From positions 1 to 5,696 of the forward strand of contig CALMAV010000075.1 in NCBI GenBank assembly GCA_937859895.1: a stretch of 5,696 nucleotides of DNA, given 5' to 3'. The position numbers and the translations under genes were made by a program. Positions 1-5,344 of this stretch are shown here, one piece after another; the stretch's first letter is position 1; the number at the start of each line of letters is the position of its first letter. The DNA comes from an uncultured Bryobacterales bacterium. GTDB taxonomy: Bacteria; Acidobacteriota; Terriglobia; Bryobacterales; Bryobacteraceae. The notes beneath the pieces are model-generated. The model saw only the letters and a list, made by a program, of their open reading frames with translations, did not search any database and had not been told where the DNA came from.

Positions 1-487
1 CTTCAAGCCCGGCAATCTGTCCGGCGTCTTTGGTTGCCTGGCGCTGGGCGTCATTGAAGTACGCAGGTACGGTGATGACGGCCTTAGAAACTTTTTCGCC
101 GAGATATGCCTCAGCTGCTTCCTTCAACTTGCTAAGAATCATGGCCGAAATCTCGGGCGGCGAATACTTTTTGCCCTGGATCTCTACACGCGCATCGCCG
201 TTGTCACCAGCTACGGCTTTGTAAGGCACTAGCTTCACTTCTTCACTTACTTCATTGAAGCGGCGGCCCATGAAGCGCTTGATCGAATAGATCGTATTCT
301 CAGGATTGGTCACCGACTGCCGCTTTGCGACCTGTCCAGCCAGGCGCTCGCCATTCTTTGTGAAGGCTACTACCGAGGGAGTCGTCCGTCCACCTTCCTG
401 GTTCGGGATAACAGCAGGCTGTCCGCCTTCCATCACAGCCACAACGGAGTTCGTCGTGCCGAGGTCAATTCCGATAATCTTACTCAT
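1..487 (-). CDS. dnaK: Molecular chaperone DnaK (Hsp70), N-terminal part, runs off the left edge
   Basis: Cytoplasmic Hsp70 chaperone; it hydrolyses ATP to cycle binding of unfolded polypeptides together with DnaJ and GrpE. The 162 codons present cover the first half of the ATPase domain. The phosphate-1 loop IGIDLGTTNS is at residues 5-14, the catalytic lysine K70 sits in YSIKRFMGRRF, and the conserved VPAYFNDAQRQATKDAG starts at about residue 140. Residue spacing matches E. coli DnaK, where K70 is also the catalytic lysine. The ATG at 487-485 is preceded by a strong Shine-Dalgarno, GGAGGA (complement of 498-503), 10 bases upstream, so the start is secure. The substrate-binding domain lies outside the window. 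It is transcribed divergently from modA with 66 bases between the starts. No CIRCE inverted repeat is visible upstream. Confidence 0.97.
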   Translation of the reverse strand, partial: MSKIIGIDLGTTNSVVAVMEGGQPAVIPNQEGGRTTPSVVAFTKNGERLAGQVAKRQSVTNPENTIYSIKRFMGRRFNEVSEEVKLVPYKAVAGDNGDARVEIQGKKYSPPEISAMILSKLKEAAEAYLGEKVSKAVITVPAYFNDAQRQATKDAGQIAGLE

Positions 488-543
488 GTTGTTCAGTTCC
501 TCCGCCAACCTGTTCGGAGGTCGGCTGCATTAAGCACAAGTCC

Positions 544-572
544 AGTATCTAATATGAGTGCCCAATTGTCAA
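544..572 (-). promoter_or_regulatory. Probable sigma-70 promoter of dnaK, overlapping the modA start
   Basis: Read on the minus strand there is a perfect -35 box TTGACA (complement of 567-572), a 17-base spacer and a -10 box GATACT (complement of 544-549, 4 of 6 matches). Transcription would start near 537, giving a leader of about 50 bases that carries the GGAGGA ribosome site. The -35 box lies inside modA codons 5-7, so the two genes share DNA at their 5' ends. No sigma-32 consensus or CIRCE element was seen. Prediction from sequence only. Confidence 0.55.
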
Positions 573-1303
573 CCTCAGTACTCCTATTTTTGTTAGCCTT
601 CGTAAGTAGCGCATTAACTCAGCCCACGCTGACGATCGGAGCTGCTGCGGATCTTTCTGCCATATGCCCAGAACTTCAGGCCCTCTACGAACACTCTTCC
701 CCGGCACAACGGGTTCGTTTCGTTTTTTCGAGTAGTGCTGTGTTGAAGCAGCAGATTGCCGCTTCAGCTCCGTTTGACGTGTTCCTTTCAGCGAATGCAG
801 CCTATGTGGACGACCTGGCGACGACGGGTAAAATCCTTCCTGAATCCGTGGTGGCTTATACCCAGGGGCGTGTCGGCGTTCTCTGGCGAGATGGGCGCAA
901 CCATCCCTTGCGGGACTTAACAACTTCGCAGATTCGCTTCATTGCCCTCCCCAACCCGAAGCTCGCCCCTTATGGAGCTGCGGCCCAGCAAGCTCTCGAG
1001 TACGGCGGGCTCTGGACGATGGTCCAGGCCAAAGTGGTATATGCCGAGAATGTGCGGCAGGCTCTTCAGTTGGTGGAGAGCGGCAATGCCGACGCAGTCC
1101 TTACTTCAGATGCGCTCCTAAGAGGAAAGCCATCGGTGGAGGTCATCCCGGAAGACTGGCACCAGCCGATCATCCAGAAAGCCGGAGTGGTCGCCGCCAG
1201 CCAACAAAAGAAAGCCGCCCTGGAATTCGTCCGATTCCTGAAAAGCCAGGAAGCACAGGCGCTGTTTGCCCGCTATGGATTCAGCTCAGCACCAAAGCAG
1301 TAG
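554..1303 (+). CDS. modA: Molybdate ABC transporter, periplasmic substrate-binding protein ModA
   Basis: Binds molybdate (or tungstate) in the periplasm and delivers it to a ModBC permease for molybdenum-cofactor enzymes. The 249-residue product has a hydrophobic export signal at about residues 5-22 with likely cleavage near 20-24. The mature part begins LTIGAAADLSAICPEL (residues 26-41). Family landmarks in order: the oxyanion-binding SSSAVLKQQI at 59-68, FDVFLSANAAYVDDL at 74-88, and then the NPKLAPYGAAAQQAL stretch, the family's PNPKxAPYG region. VVYAENVRQALQLVESGNAD and a C-terminal FLKSQEAQALFARYGF follow, so the length is normal. No good Shine-Dalgarno precedes the ATG, but the signal peptide begins right there and no better start is visible. 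No modB or modC follows; the next sequence is a toxin-antitoxin remnant, so ModA must work with a transporter encoded elsewhere or be an orphan. No molybdate-regulator operator was recognised. Confidence 0.9.
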   Translation: MSAQLSTSVLLFLLAFVSSALTQPTLTIGAAADLSAICPELQALYEHSSPAQRVRFVFSSSAVLKQQIAASAPFDVFLSANAAYVDDLATTGKILPESVVAYTQGRVGVLWRDGRNHPLRDLTTSQIRFIALPNPKLAPYGAAAQQALEYGGLWTMVQAKVVYAENVRQALQLVESGNADAVLTSDALLRGKPSVEVIPEDWHQPIIQKAGVVAASQQKKAALEFVRFLKSQEAQALFARYGFSSAPKQ

Positions 1304-1312
1304 ATTTCCTAC

Positions 1313-1522
1313 CTTTTCGCCAACATTGAATCGATAGGTGAGGGCGTGTTGGAATACAAGCTTGATTGGGGCCCGGGTTACCGAGTTTACTTCGGCGAAG
1401 ATGGCGACCTCTTGGTAATCCTAGTGGGCGGCGGGACGAAGAAACGACAGTCAGCGGATATTACGATAGCGCAAGCCTGCTGGTCCGAGTACAAAAGCGC
1501 AAGAGAAGAGGGGAGTAATTGA
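1313..1522 (+). pseudogene. HigB/RelE-type toxin (addiction module killer family), 5'-truncated remnant
   Basis: The frame that follows the modA TAG stop is open to TGA at 1520-1522. It encodes the C-terminal half of the RelE/HigB-like 'addiction module killer protein' family, mRNA-degrading toxins of about 95-110 residues. Recognisable parts are NIESIGEGVLEYKLDWGPG, then YRVYFGEDGDLLVILVGGG, then a KKRQSADI stretch and the terminal AQACWSEYK helix. The N-terminal 35-45 residues of the family, with the first helices, are absent: upstream sequence is modA C-terminus in the same frame, separated only by TAG. No ATG is available; GTG at 1346 or TTG at 1349 could give at most a fragment. The stop lies one base before the antitoxin ATG, the usual tight toxin-first HigBA arrangement. 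I infer a deletion that joined modA to the middle of the toxin gene, so the product is almost certainly inactive. Confidence 0.75.
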
Positions 1523-1523
1523 G

Positions 1524-1845
1524 ATGGCACTGACAAGAGATTTCCGGGATACGATCCGCGAACGCGCTCGGCGCGATGCGGGTTTCCGCCGTGCCCTTCT
1601 ACAGGAAGCAGTAGAACAAATGCTAGCCGGCGACGTGGGCCTCAGTAAGACCATGATCCGCAATTACATCAATGCAACCGTGGGATTTCCCGCTCTCGCC
1701 GAAACAGTTCATACGCCCTCAGAAAGCCTGATGCGTATGTTCAGCGCAAAAGGGCAATCCCTCAATGTCGAATCTGTTCGGCGTCATTGCAGCGCTGCAA
1801 AATCGGGAAGGAGTTCTTTTCAAAGTTAAAGCTGTTTCTGCCTAA
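1524..1845 (+). pseudogene. HigA-type antitoxin of the same module, disrupted by a one-base frameshift
   Basis: Reading from ATG 1524, residues 1-77 match the helix-turn-helix antitoxin partner of this toxin family: MALTRDFRDTIRERARRDAG, then FRRALLQEAVEQMLAGDV, then MIRNYINATVGF, then SESLMRMFSAKG. The unshifted frame then diverges and stops at 1827-1829 after 101 residues with no family-like tail. Skipping one base in the A4G3 run at 1748-1754 restores a family-like C-terminus, starting NPSMSNLFGVIAALQNREGV and ending at TAA 1843-1845, about 106 residues in all, the usual family length. Normally this protein binds and neutralises the toxin and represses the operon. Since the toxin is also truncated, a genuine inactivating indel is likelier than a sequencing error, though either fits. 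The needed shift is +1, which this run does not favour as programmed frameshifting. Confidence 0.75.
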
Positions 1846-1919
1846 GCCACCCTGGCGACAGTAGCCCTCCCAACAATTCCGGAAGCTGATATCTAAATGG
1901 CTGAACTAATAAGATACTT

Positions 1920-2822
1920 TTAGGCTTTGGGGTGTGCGCGGTCGTAGACCGCTTGCAGGTCGGCGAGCGAAACCTGGGTATATTGTTGTGTTGTCGAAAG
2001 GCGCGCATGCCCCAGCAGTTCCTGGATAGCGCGCAGATCAGCCCCGTCGTTTAGCAGATGGGTTGCGTATGCATGTCGGAAGCTGTGCGGGTGCACTGTC
2101 GAATCGCCCGTGGCTACCAGGGCATACATCTTAACCAGGCGCCTTACCTGGCGGTCGCTCAGCCGCGCTCCTTTCCCGTTAAGAAACAGCGCGCCATCAG
2201 CACTTACCGTTCGGCCTTGGAGGTAGCGCTCCACAGCCGCCACTGCCCGTGTGCCGAGCGGAACCTGGCGCTCTTTGTTCCCTTTTCCTCGAACCCGCAG
2301 CCAGCCGGTCGTTAGGTCAATGTCCTTGATGTCGATACCAACTAGCTCACTCACTCGGATCCCGCAGCCATAGAGCAACTCGAGAAACGCTAAGTCCCTT
2401 TCTCGGGAGGGCTTCTCAATGACTTGACTTTCCTCGACAGTGTCGATAAGACGGTTGGTCTTTTCGGCGCTCATAACATCAGGTATGCGCTTGGGTGCTT
2501 TCGGCGTCCGTAGCCTTGCGGCCGGGTTTTCCGCCAGCAGGCCTTCCTCACGAAGAAAGCGAAATAGCCCCCTAACAGCGGCAATCTTCCGTCGAATACT
2601 AATGGGAGTCAGCCCTGCATCATATAGATTGCCCAACCACTCGCGAAGAAGCGTTAGATCAATTTGCTCTACGGACGGCGCTGGTTGTAGATAGTCCGCA
2701 AGCTGATGAAGGTCGGAACTGTAATTCCGAAGGGTGTGACGCGAAGCACCGCGCCGCCCTAGTTCAGCCAGATAGCTCTGCACACAAGTGGATAAATCCG
2801 GCCCTGTCGCCTCCGACTGCAT
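1920..2822 (-). CDS. xerC: Tyrosine recombinase, XerC/XerD family
   Basis: Site-specific recombinase of the Xer type, which resolves chromosome dimers at dif or acts on integrated elements. It has the normal family length of 300 residues. The N-terminal SAM-like core-binding domain spans about residues 8-95 (VQSYLAELGRRGASRHTLRN region), and the catalytic domain about 112-293. All catalytic residues are present: R156 in GCGIRVSEL, K180 in RVRGKGNKERQVPL, H246 and R249 in HPHSFRHAYATHLL, H272 in ELLGH and the nucleophile Y281 in STTQQYTQVS. The ATG at 2822-2820 follows AAGAGGAG, which ends 2 bases upstream, a short but plausible spacing. A small ORF lies 47 bases upstream on the same strand. 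The housekeeping XerC assignment is by length and motif style; XerD or a mobile-element integrase of the same fold cannot be excluded. It faces the decayed toxin-antitoxin pair tail to tail. Confidence 0.85.
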   Translation of the reverse strand: MQSEATGPDLSTCVQSYLAELGRRGASRHTLRNYSSDLHQLADYLQPAPSVEQIDLTLLREWLGNLYDAGLTPISIRRKIAAVRGLFRFLREEGLLAENPAARLRTPKAPKRIPDVMSAEKTNRLIDTVEESQVIEKPSRERDLAFLELLYGCGIRVSELVGIDIKDIDLTTGWLRVRGKGNKERQVPLGTRAVAAVERYLQGRTVSADGALFLNGKGARLSDRQVRRLVKMYALVATGDSTVHPHSFRHAYATHLLNDGADLRAIQELLGHARLSTTQQYTQVSLADLQAVYDRAHPKA

Positions 2823-2869
2823 AGCTCCTCTTATCCCATGCCGCGAATCTGATTCTGTCTAACAGTCTC

Positions 2870-3061
2870 TTACTCGAGTCCAGCCTTACCTTTGAGCCGA
2901 GCGATATCAGTATTGTGCTGCATAACAATCGTTGCCCAATCGAGAAGGTCGCAGTCCAGAGTTTCGATCCGCGCCCTTAGGTCGGCTTTCAAGCTGTCCA
3001 TGCGCTTGCCAAGAGCCGCTAGTGCGAACTCGTTGCAGAGAAACGCCGGGAAAACTGCCAA
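2870..3061 (-). CDS. Small hypothetical protein with hydrophobic N-terminus and coiled-coil-like tail, possibly 5'-truncated
   Basis: A 63-codon ORF if started at TTG 3061-3059, which has GGAG 8 bases upstream. Residues 1-18 are hydrophobic. From residue 20 the sequence KRMDSLKADLRARIETLD is heptad-like, and it ends with HNTDIARLKGKAGLE. This resembles the many short membrane-anchor plus coiled-coil proteins found in Acidobacteriota and Proteobacteria, whose function is unknown. The frame is open for 22 codons further upstream to TAA 3130-3128, and those codons (GPVIAAGVPT before the TTG) extend the hydrophobic segment. A TTG start therefore cuts into what looks like the membrane helix, and no ATG or GTG exists upstream. 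Either a non-standard start is used or the gene has lost its 5' end. It is the same strand as xerC and 47 bases upstream of it. I assign no function. Confidence 0.4.
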   Translation of the reverse strand: MAVFPAFLCNEFALAALGKRMDSLKADLRARIETLDCDLLDWATIVMQHNTDIARLKGKAGLE

Positions 3062-3109
3062 AGTCGGTACTCCTGCCGCAATGACAGGCCCTAGGATTTC
3101 GCGATTACT

Positions 3110-3125
3110 AATTGACCAATTGACC
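3110..3125. repeat. Tandem duplication of the octamer AATTGACC
   Basis: AATTGACC occurs twice back to back (3110-3117 and 3118-3125) in the noncoding patch upstream of the 63-codon ORF, just beside the palindrome at 3137. It could be a short duplication left by an insertion event or a pair of protein-binding half-sites; the sequence does not tell which. Confidence 0.5.
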
Positions 3126-3136
3126 CGTTATTTGGA

Positions 3137-3148
3137 GTCAGATCTGAC
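3137..3148. repeat. Perfect 12-bp palindrome GTCAGATCTGAC, copy 1
   Basis: The palindrome is perfect over 12 bases and is followed by C. A near copy with one base changed, GTCAGTTCTGACC, is present at 3210-3222 in the same noncoding interval. Short GGTCAGA/TCTGACC palindromes are common near REP-associated transposase elements, but no transposase is present here, so an element remnant is only a possibility; an operator pair is another. Confidence 0.5.
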
Positions 3149-3209
3149 CCTGTAATTTAGACTAGCTCAGCCAGCTAGCTTGTGACCTTTAACAAGCGGC
3201 TCTCCAGCA

Positions 3210-3222
3210 GTCAGTTCTGACC
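3210..3222. repeat. Imperfect copy of the palindrome, GTCAGTTCTGACC, copy 2
   Basis: It matches 12 of 13 bases of 3137-3149, lies 73 bases away in the same orientation, and keeps the GTCAG/CTGAC arms. It ends 19 bases past the RRM gene stop codon on the downstream side. A further inverted repeat CTAGCT/AGCTAG (3162-3167 and 3173-3178, loop of 5) lies between the two copies. No T-run follows it in either direction, so none of these looks like an intrinsic terminator. Confidence 0.45.
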
Positions 3223-3241
3223 ATCTTTAGCGCGGAACGGG

Positions 3242-3571
3242 CTACCAGCGATTTTTGCTTCCCCCGAAGTCGCGTTGGTTCCCGCCGCTCTCGTTTCCAC
3301 CCCCGCCCGATCGCTCGCGACGCTCGGGTGGACGCGCTTCGTTTACCACTAGTGCACGGCCCATCATGGCGCGCCCGTTGCAGCTCTGAACGGCTTGGGT
3401 GGCGATTGCGTCATCATTAATTTCCACAAATCCGAAGCCTCTAGCCTCACCGCTGAAGCGATCTCGGAGAATGCTAATGCTATCTACGTGAACTCCGGCT
3501 TCTTCAAAAAACGATTGAATGTCGGCTTCAGTTGCTTTATAGGGTAGGTTCCCGACAAAAAGCTTAGTCAT
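3242..3571 (-). CDS. Small RNA-binding protein with one RRM domain and a glycine-rich tail
   Basis: Single RNA-recognition-motif protein of 109 residues, like the cyanobacterial Rbp family, which binds single-stranded RNA and is often cold-responsive; the actual role in this organism is unknown. The RRM spans about residues 2-80: RNP2 is LFVGNL at 4-9 and RNP1 is RGFGFVEI at 44-51, with the aromatic RNA-stacking residues F5, F46 and F48 all present. The helix after RNP1 and the ALVVNEAR strand complete the fold. Residues 81-109 form a low-complexity Arg/Gly/Asn/Ser tail with a GGGG run, typical of bacterial RRM proteins. The ATG at 3571-3569 has an ideal AAGGAG (complement of 3580-3585) 8 bases upstream. 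A 184-base gap from thrC, on the same strand, suggests its own promoter, but I found only weak candidate boxes there. Confidence 0.93.
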   Translation of the reverse strand: MTKLFVGNLPYKATEADIQSFFEEAGVHVDSISILRDRFSGEARGFGFVEINDDAIATQAVQSCNGRAMMGRALVVNEARPPERRERSGGGGNESGGNQRDFGGSKNRW

Positions 3572-3755
3572 TTATGAGTCTCCTTACTGCTATTCCAGGA
3601 AGTTCAGAAAATCAAAACGACTTTCACCGGAACTCACCCCAGGTTGAAACCAAACTCTAAACTGATTTTTCTATAGTCCCACAATTTTGGCAGACTTGAG
3701 GAGACCGTAGAAGCGCGCCAAAACCGGCTGAGTGAAGAGGAGCTTTTCCGAAGTG

Positions 3756-4979
3756 CTAGCGGGGCGTGATCAACCCTCCAAGCTTGTCGTACTCATTGAC
3801 AATCTGACGGGGGAATCGAGTGGCGTAGGCTTCCAAATACTTATAACCTGAACCAGTGTTAAACATAACTACCTGATCATCGGCAATCAGAAAACCGTTC
3901 TGGCGCAATTGGGCGGCAGCGGCCACGCATGCGCCACCCTCCGGAGCCGGGAAAATTCCTTCCGTTGCTGCCAACTGCATGCCCGCTTTTACCATCTCGC
4001 TGTCAGTCACCGACAACGCTACGCCACCACTTTGGCGGATTGCGCGAAGAACCAGAAAGTCCCCAAAAGCTTTGGGAACTCGCAAACCGCTGGCTACTGT
4101 CGAGGCATCCTGCCAGAACTCGCTCGTTTCGGCATTCTGCTCAAAAGCTCGCGTAATGGGAGCGCAGCCAGCTGCCTGGACCGAGATCATCTTCGGTCGC
4201 TTAGGCCCAATCCAACCAAGAGTTTCCAGTTCATCAAAAGCCTTCCACATTCCTATCAGGCCGACACCGCCCCCGCAGGGATACAGTATGGCGTCGGGCA
4301 GCTGCCAATTAAACTGCTCGGCTATTTCATACCCCATTGTTTTCTTACCCTCAATGCGATAAGGCTCCTTTAGAGTGCTGACCTCAAACCACCCTTCTTT
4401 CGCCTTTCTCTCGCCAACAATGCGCCCACAGTCGCTAATCAGGCCGTCAACGAGCGTCACATTCGCACCGAAGGCCTTGCACTCGATAAAGTTTGCTTGG
4501 GGAACATCCTGGGGCATAAAGATGTTGGCCTCGAGACCAGCCCGGGCAGCATAGGCCGCGAATGCACCGGCAGCGTTACCAGCAGAAGGGATCGCCAGCT
4601 TATCTGCCCCTAATTTCTTAGCCATCGTAACGGCGCAGGAAAGGCCACGAGCCTTGAACGAATCCGTGGGATTCTGGCCTTCGTCTTTAATCCAAAGATT
4701 GGGCAGGCCGATTTGCGCTCCGAGTTTAGCCGCGGGAACCATTGGAGTCCAGCCCTCGCCAAGGGTAATTGCCTCAGACGCATCGGCAGGCAGGACCGGC
4801 GCGTATCGCCACATGCTGGCCGGACCCGTCAGAAGCGTCTCCTTGTCCCACTGGGTCCTGAGAGATGGTAAATTGTACCGGACAAGAAATGGTCCTCCAC
4901 ACTCACAAAGGTTGACCAATTTGTCAGATCCCCTTTGTTTTCCACATCGACTGCATTCCAAACTAGCGATTTGGCCCAT
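3756..4979 (-). CDS. thrC: Threonine synthase, archaeal/plant type, PLP-dependent
   Basis: Cytoplasmic last enzyme of threonine biosynthesis: O-phospho-L-homoserine plus water gives L-threonine and phosphate. It is a fold-type II PLP enzyme. I start at ATG 4979-4977 (407 residues), which has GGAG 12 bases upstream. The in-frame GTG at 5000-4998 would add 7 residues, but it lacks a ribosome site and itself overlaps that GGAG. Counting from the GTG: a zinc-ribbon-like CSRC and CEC (C16, C19, C32, C34) opens the protein, as in many ThrC proteins of this class. The Schiff-base lysine is K116 in NPTDSFKARG, SAGNAAGAFAAYAARAG follows at 139-155, the PLP-phosphate loop CGGGVGLIG is at 242-250, and NTGSGYKYLE at 381-390 closes the active site. 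Related PLP enzymes such as cysteate synthase are possible but less likely. No other threonine-pathway gene is adjacent. It diverges from the 83-residue gene. Confidence 0.88.
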   Translation of the reverse strand: MGQIASLECSRCGKQRGSDKLVNLCECGGPFLVRYNLPSLRTQWDKETLLTGPASMWRYAPVLPADASEAITLGEGWTPMVPAAKLGAQIGLPNLWIKDEGQNPTDSFKARGLSCAVTMAKKLGADKLAIPSAGNAAGAFAAYAARAGLEANIFMPQDVPQANFIECKAFGANVTLVDGLISDCGRIVGERKAKEGWFEVSTLKEPYRIEGKKTMGYEIAEQFNWQLPDAILYPCGGGVGLIGMWKAFDELETLGWIGPKRPKMISVQAAGCAPITRAFEQNAETSEFWQDASTVASGLRVPKAFGDFLVLRAIRQSGGVALSVTDSEMVKAGMQLAATEGIFPAPEGGACVAAAAQLRQNGFLIADDQVVMFNTGSGYKYLEAYATRFPRQIVNEYDKLGGLITPR

Positions 4980-5012
4980 GTTACTTTGTAACTCCTGCAC
5001 TATTCGGTAAAA

Positions 5013-5046
5013 AATCTATTGCTCTTTGAATTAGCTGTGTCAGAAT
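5013..5046. promoter_or_regulatory. Candidate overlapping divergent promoters between thrC and the 83-aa gene
   Basis: Plus strand: TTGCTC at 5019-5024, a 16-base spacer and CAGAAT at 5041-5046 preceded by TGT, an extended -10 pattern, which would serve the 83-aa gene and lytic transglycosylase. Minus strand: CTGACA (complement of 5038-5043, 5 of 6 matches to -35), a 19-base spacer and TAGATT (complement of 5013-5018), which would serve thrC. The minus -35 overlaps the plus -10, so if both are real the two transcripts compete. Boxes are partial matches, so confidence is low. Confidence 0.3.
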
Positions 5047-5085
5047 ACCAGTAACGACCGAAAAGGACTGTTTAGGAGACTTCGG

Positions 5086-5337
5086 ATGCAATATCCCCTC
5101 AGTCGGGATGAACACGCCGCCCTGGCTCGCTACTTATCCGGAATTCGTAAACAGTTGCAGGATGTCTGCGACCTGCTCTCGACGCGGTACGGCAACAACA
5201 CCAGCTTGGCTGAGACGGCCGTTAAAACTTTGGTATCGGCAACGCTGCTGGAGCATGAATTACTCTCCCTAGACGGCCATCACATGGACCCTTTACTTGA
5301 AGCTAAAACTCACGGCCTCAGCAAAGTGTCTCAGTAA
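5086..5337 (+). CDS. Hypothetical protein, 83 aa, soluble and mostly helical
   Basis: I do not recognise a family. The product has no signal peptide or membrane segment. Residues 5-34 (SRDEHAALARYLSGIRKQLQ and on) and 41-62 (LAETAVKTLVSATLLEHELL) look like two amphipathic helices separated by a short RYGNNTS linker, then a polar tail with DGHHMD. Two His, one Cys and no recognisable catalytic or DNA-binding motif are visible. The ATG is preceded by AGGAG with a 7-base gap, a good ribosome site, and codon use looks like its neighbours, so it is very probably translated. It ends 7 bases before the ATG of the lytic transglycosylase gene, and its stop region TAAGGA provides that gene's ribosome site; the two are likely co-transcribed. 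A link to cell-wall turnover is guilt by association only. Confidence 0.7.
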   Translation: MQYPLSRDEHAALARYLSGIRKQLQDVCDLLSTRYGNNTSLAETAVKTLVSATLLEHELLSLDGHHMDPLLEAKTHGLSKVSQ

Positions 5338-5344
5338 GGACAGA

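Noticed and set aside
306..533. 75-codon plus-strand ORF opposite dnaK
   Set aside because: It is antisense to the highly conserved DnaK ATPase domain and extends into the dnaK leader.
549..923. 124-codon minus-strand ORF inside modA
   Set aside because: It is antisense to clear ModA motifs and has no family-like sequence.
1744..1760. Programmed ribosomal frameshift in the antitoxin
   Set aside because: Restoring the family C-terminus needs a +1 shift, while A/G runs favour -1 slippage. There is no downstream stimulator visible, and the toxin partner is already truncated.
1846..1919. Bidirectional terminator between the antitoxin remnant and xerC
   Set aside because: Only a 4-bp stem (GCCA/TGGC) is visible and no T-tract is adjacent to it.
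3095..3125. A dif recombination site near the xer gene
   Set aside because: No 28-base sequence with recognisable XerC and XerD arms was found; TTTCGCGATTACTAATT does not match the consensus arms.
3155..3185. Intrinsic terminator from the CTAGCT/AGCTAG hairpin
   Set aside because: The stem is only 6 pairs and no T-run follows on either strand.
3909..4373. Plus-strand ORFs of up to 154 codons within thrC
   Set aside because: They run antisense to the catalytic core of threonine synthase in two frames, and their translations show no domain or ribosome site.
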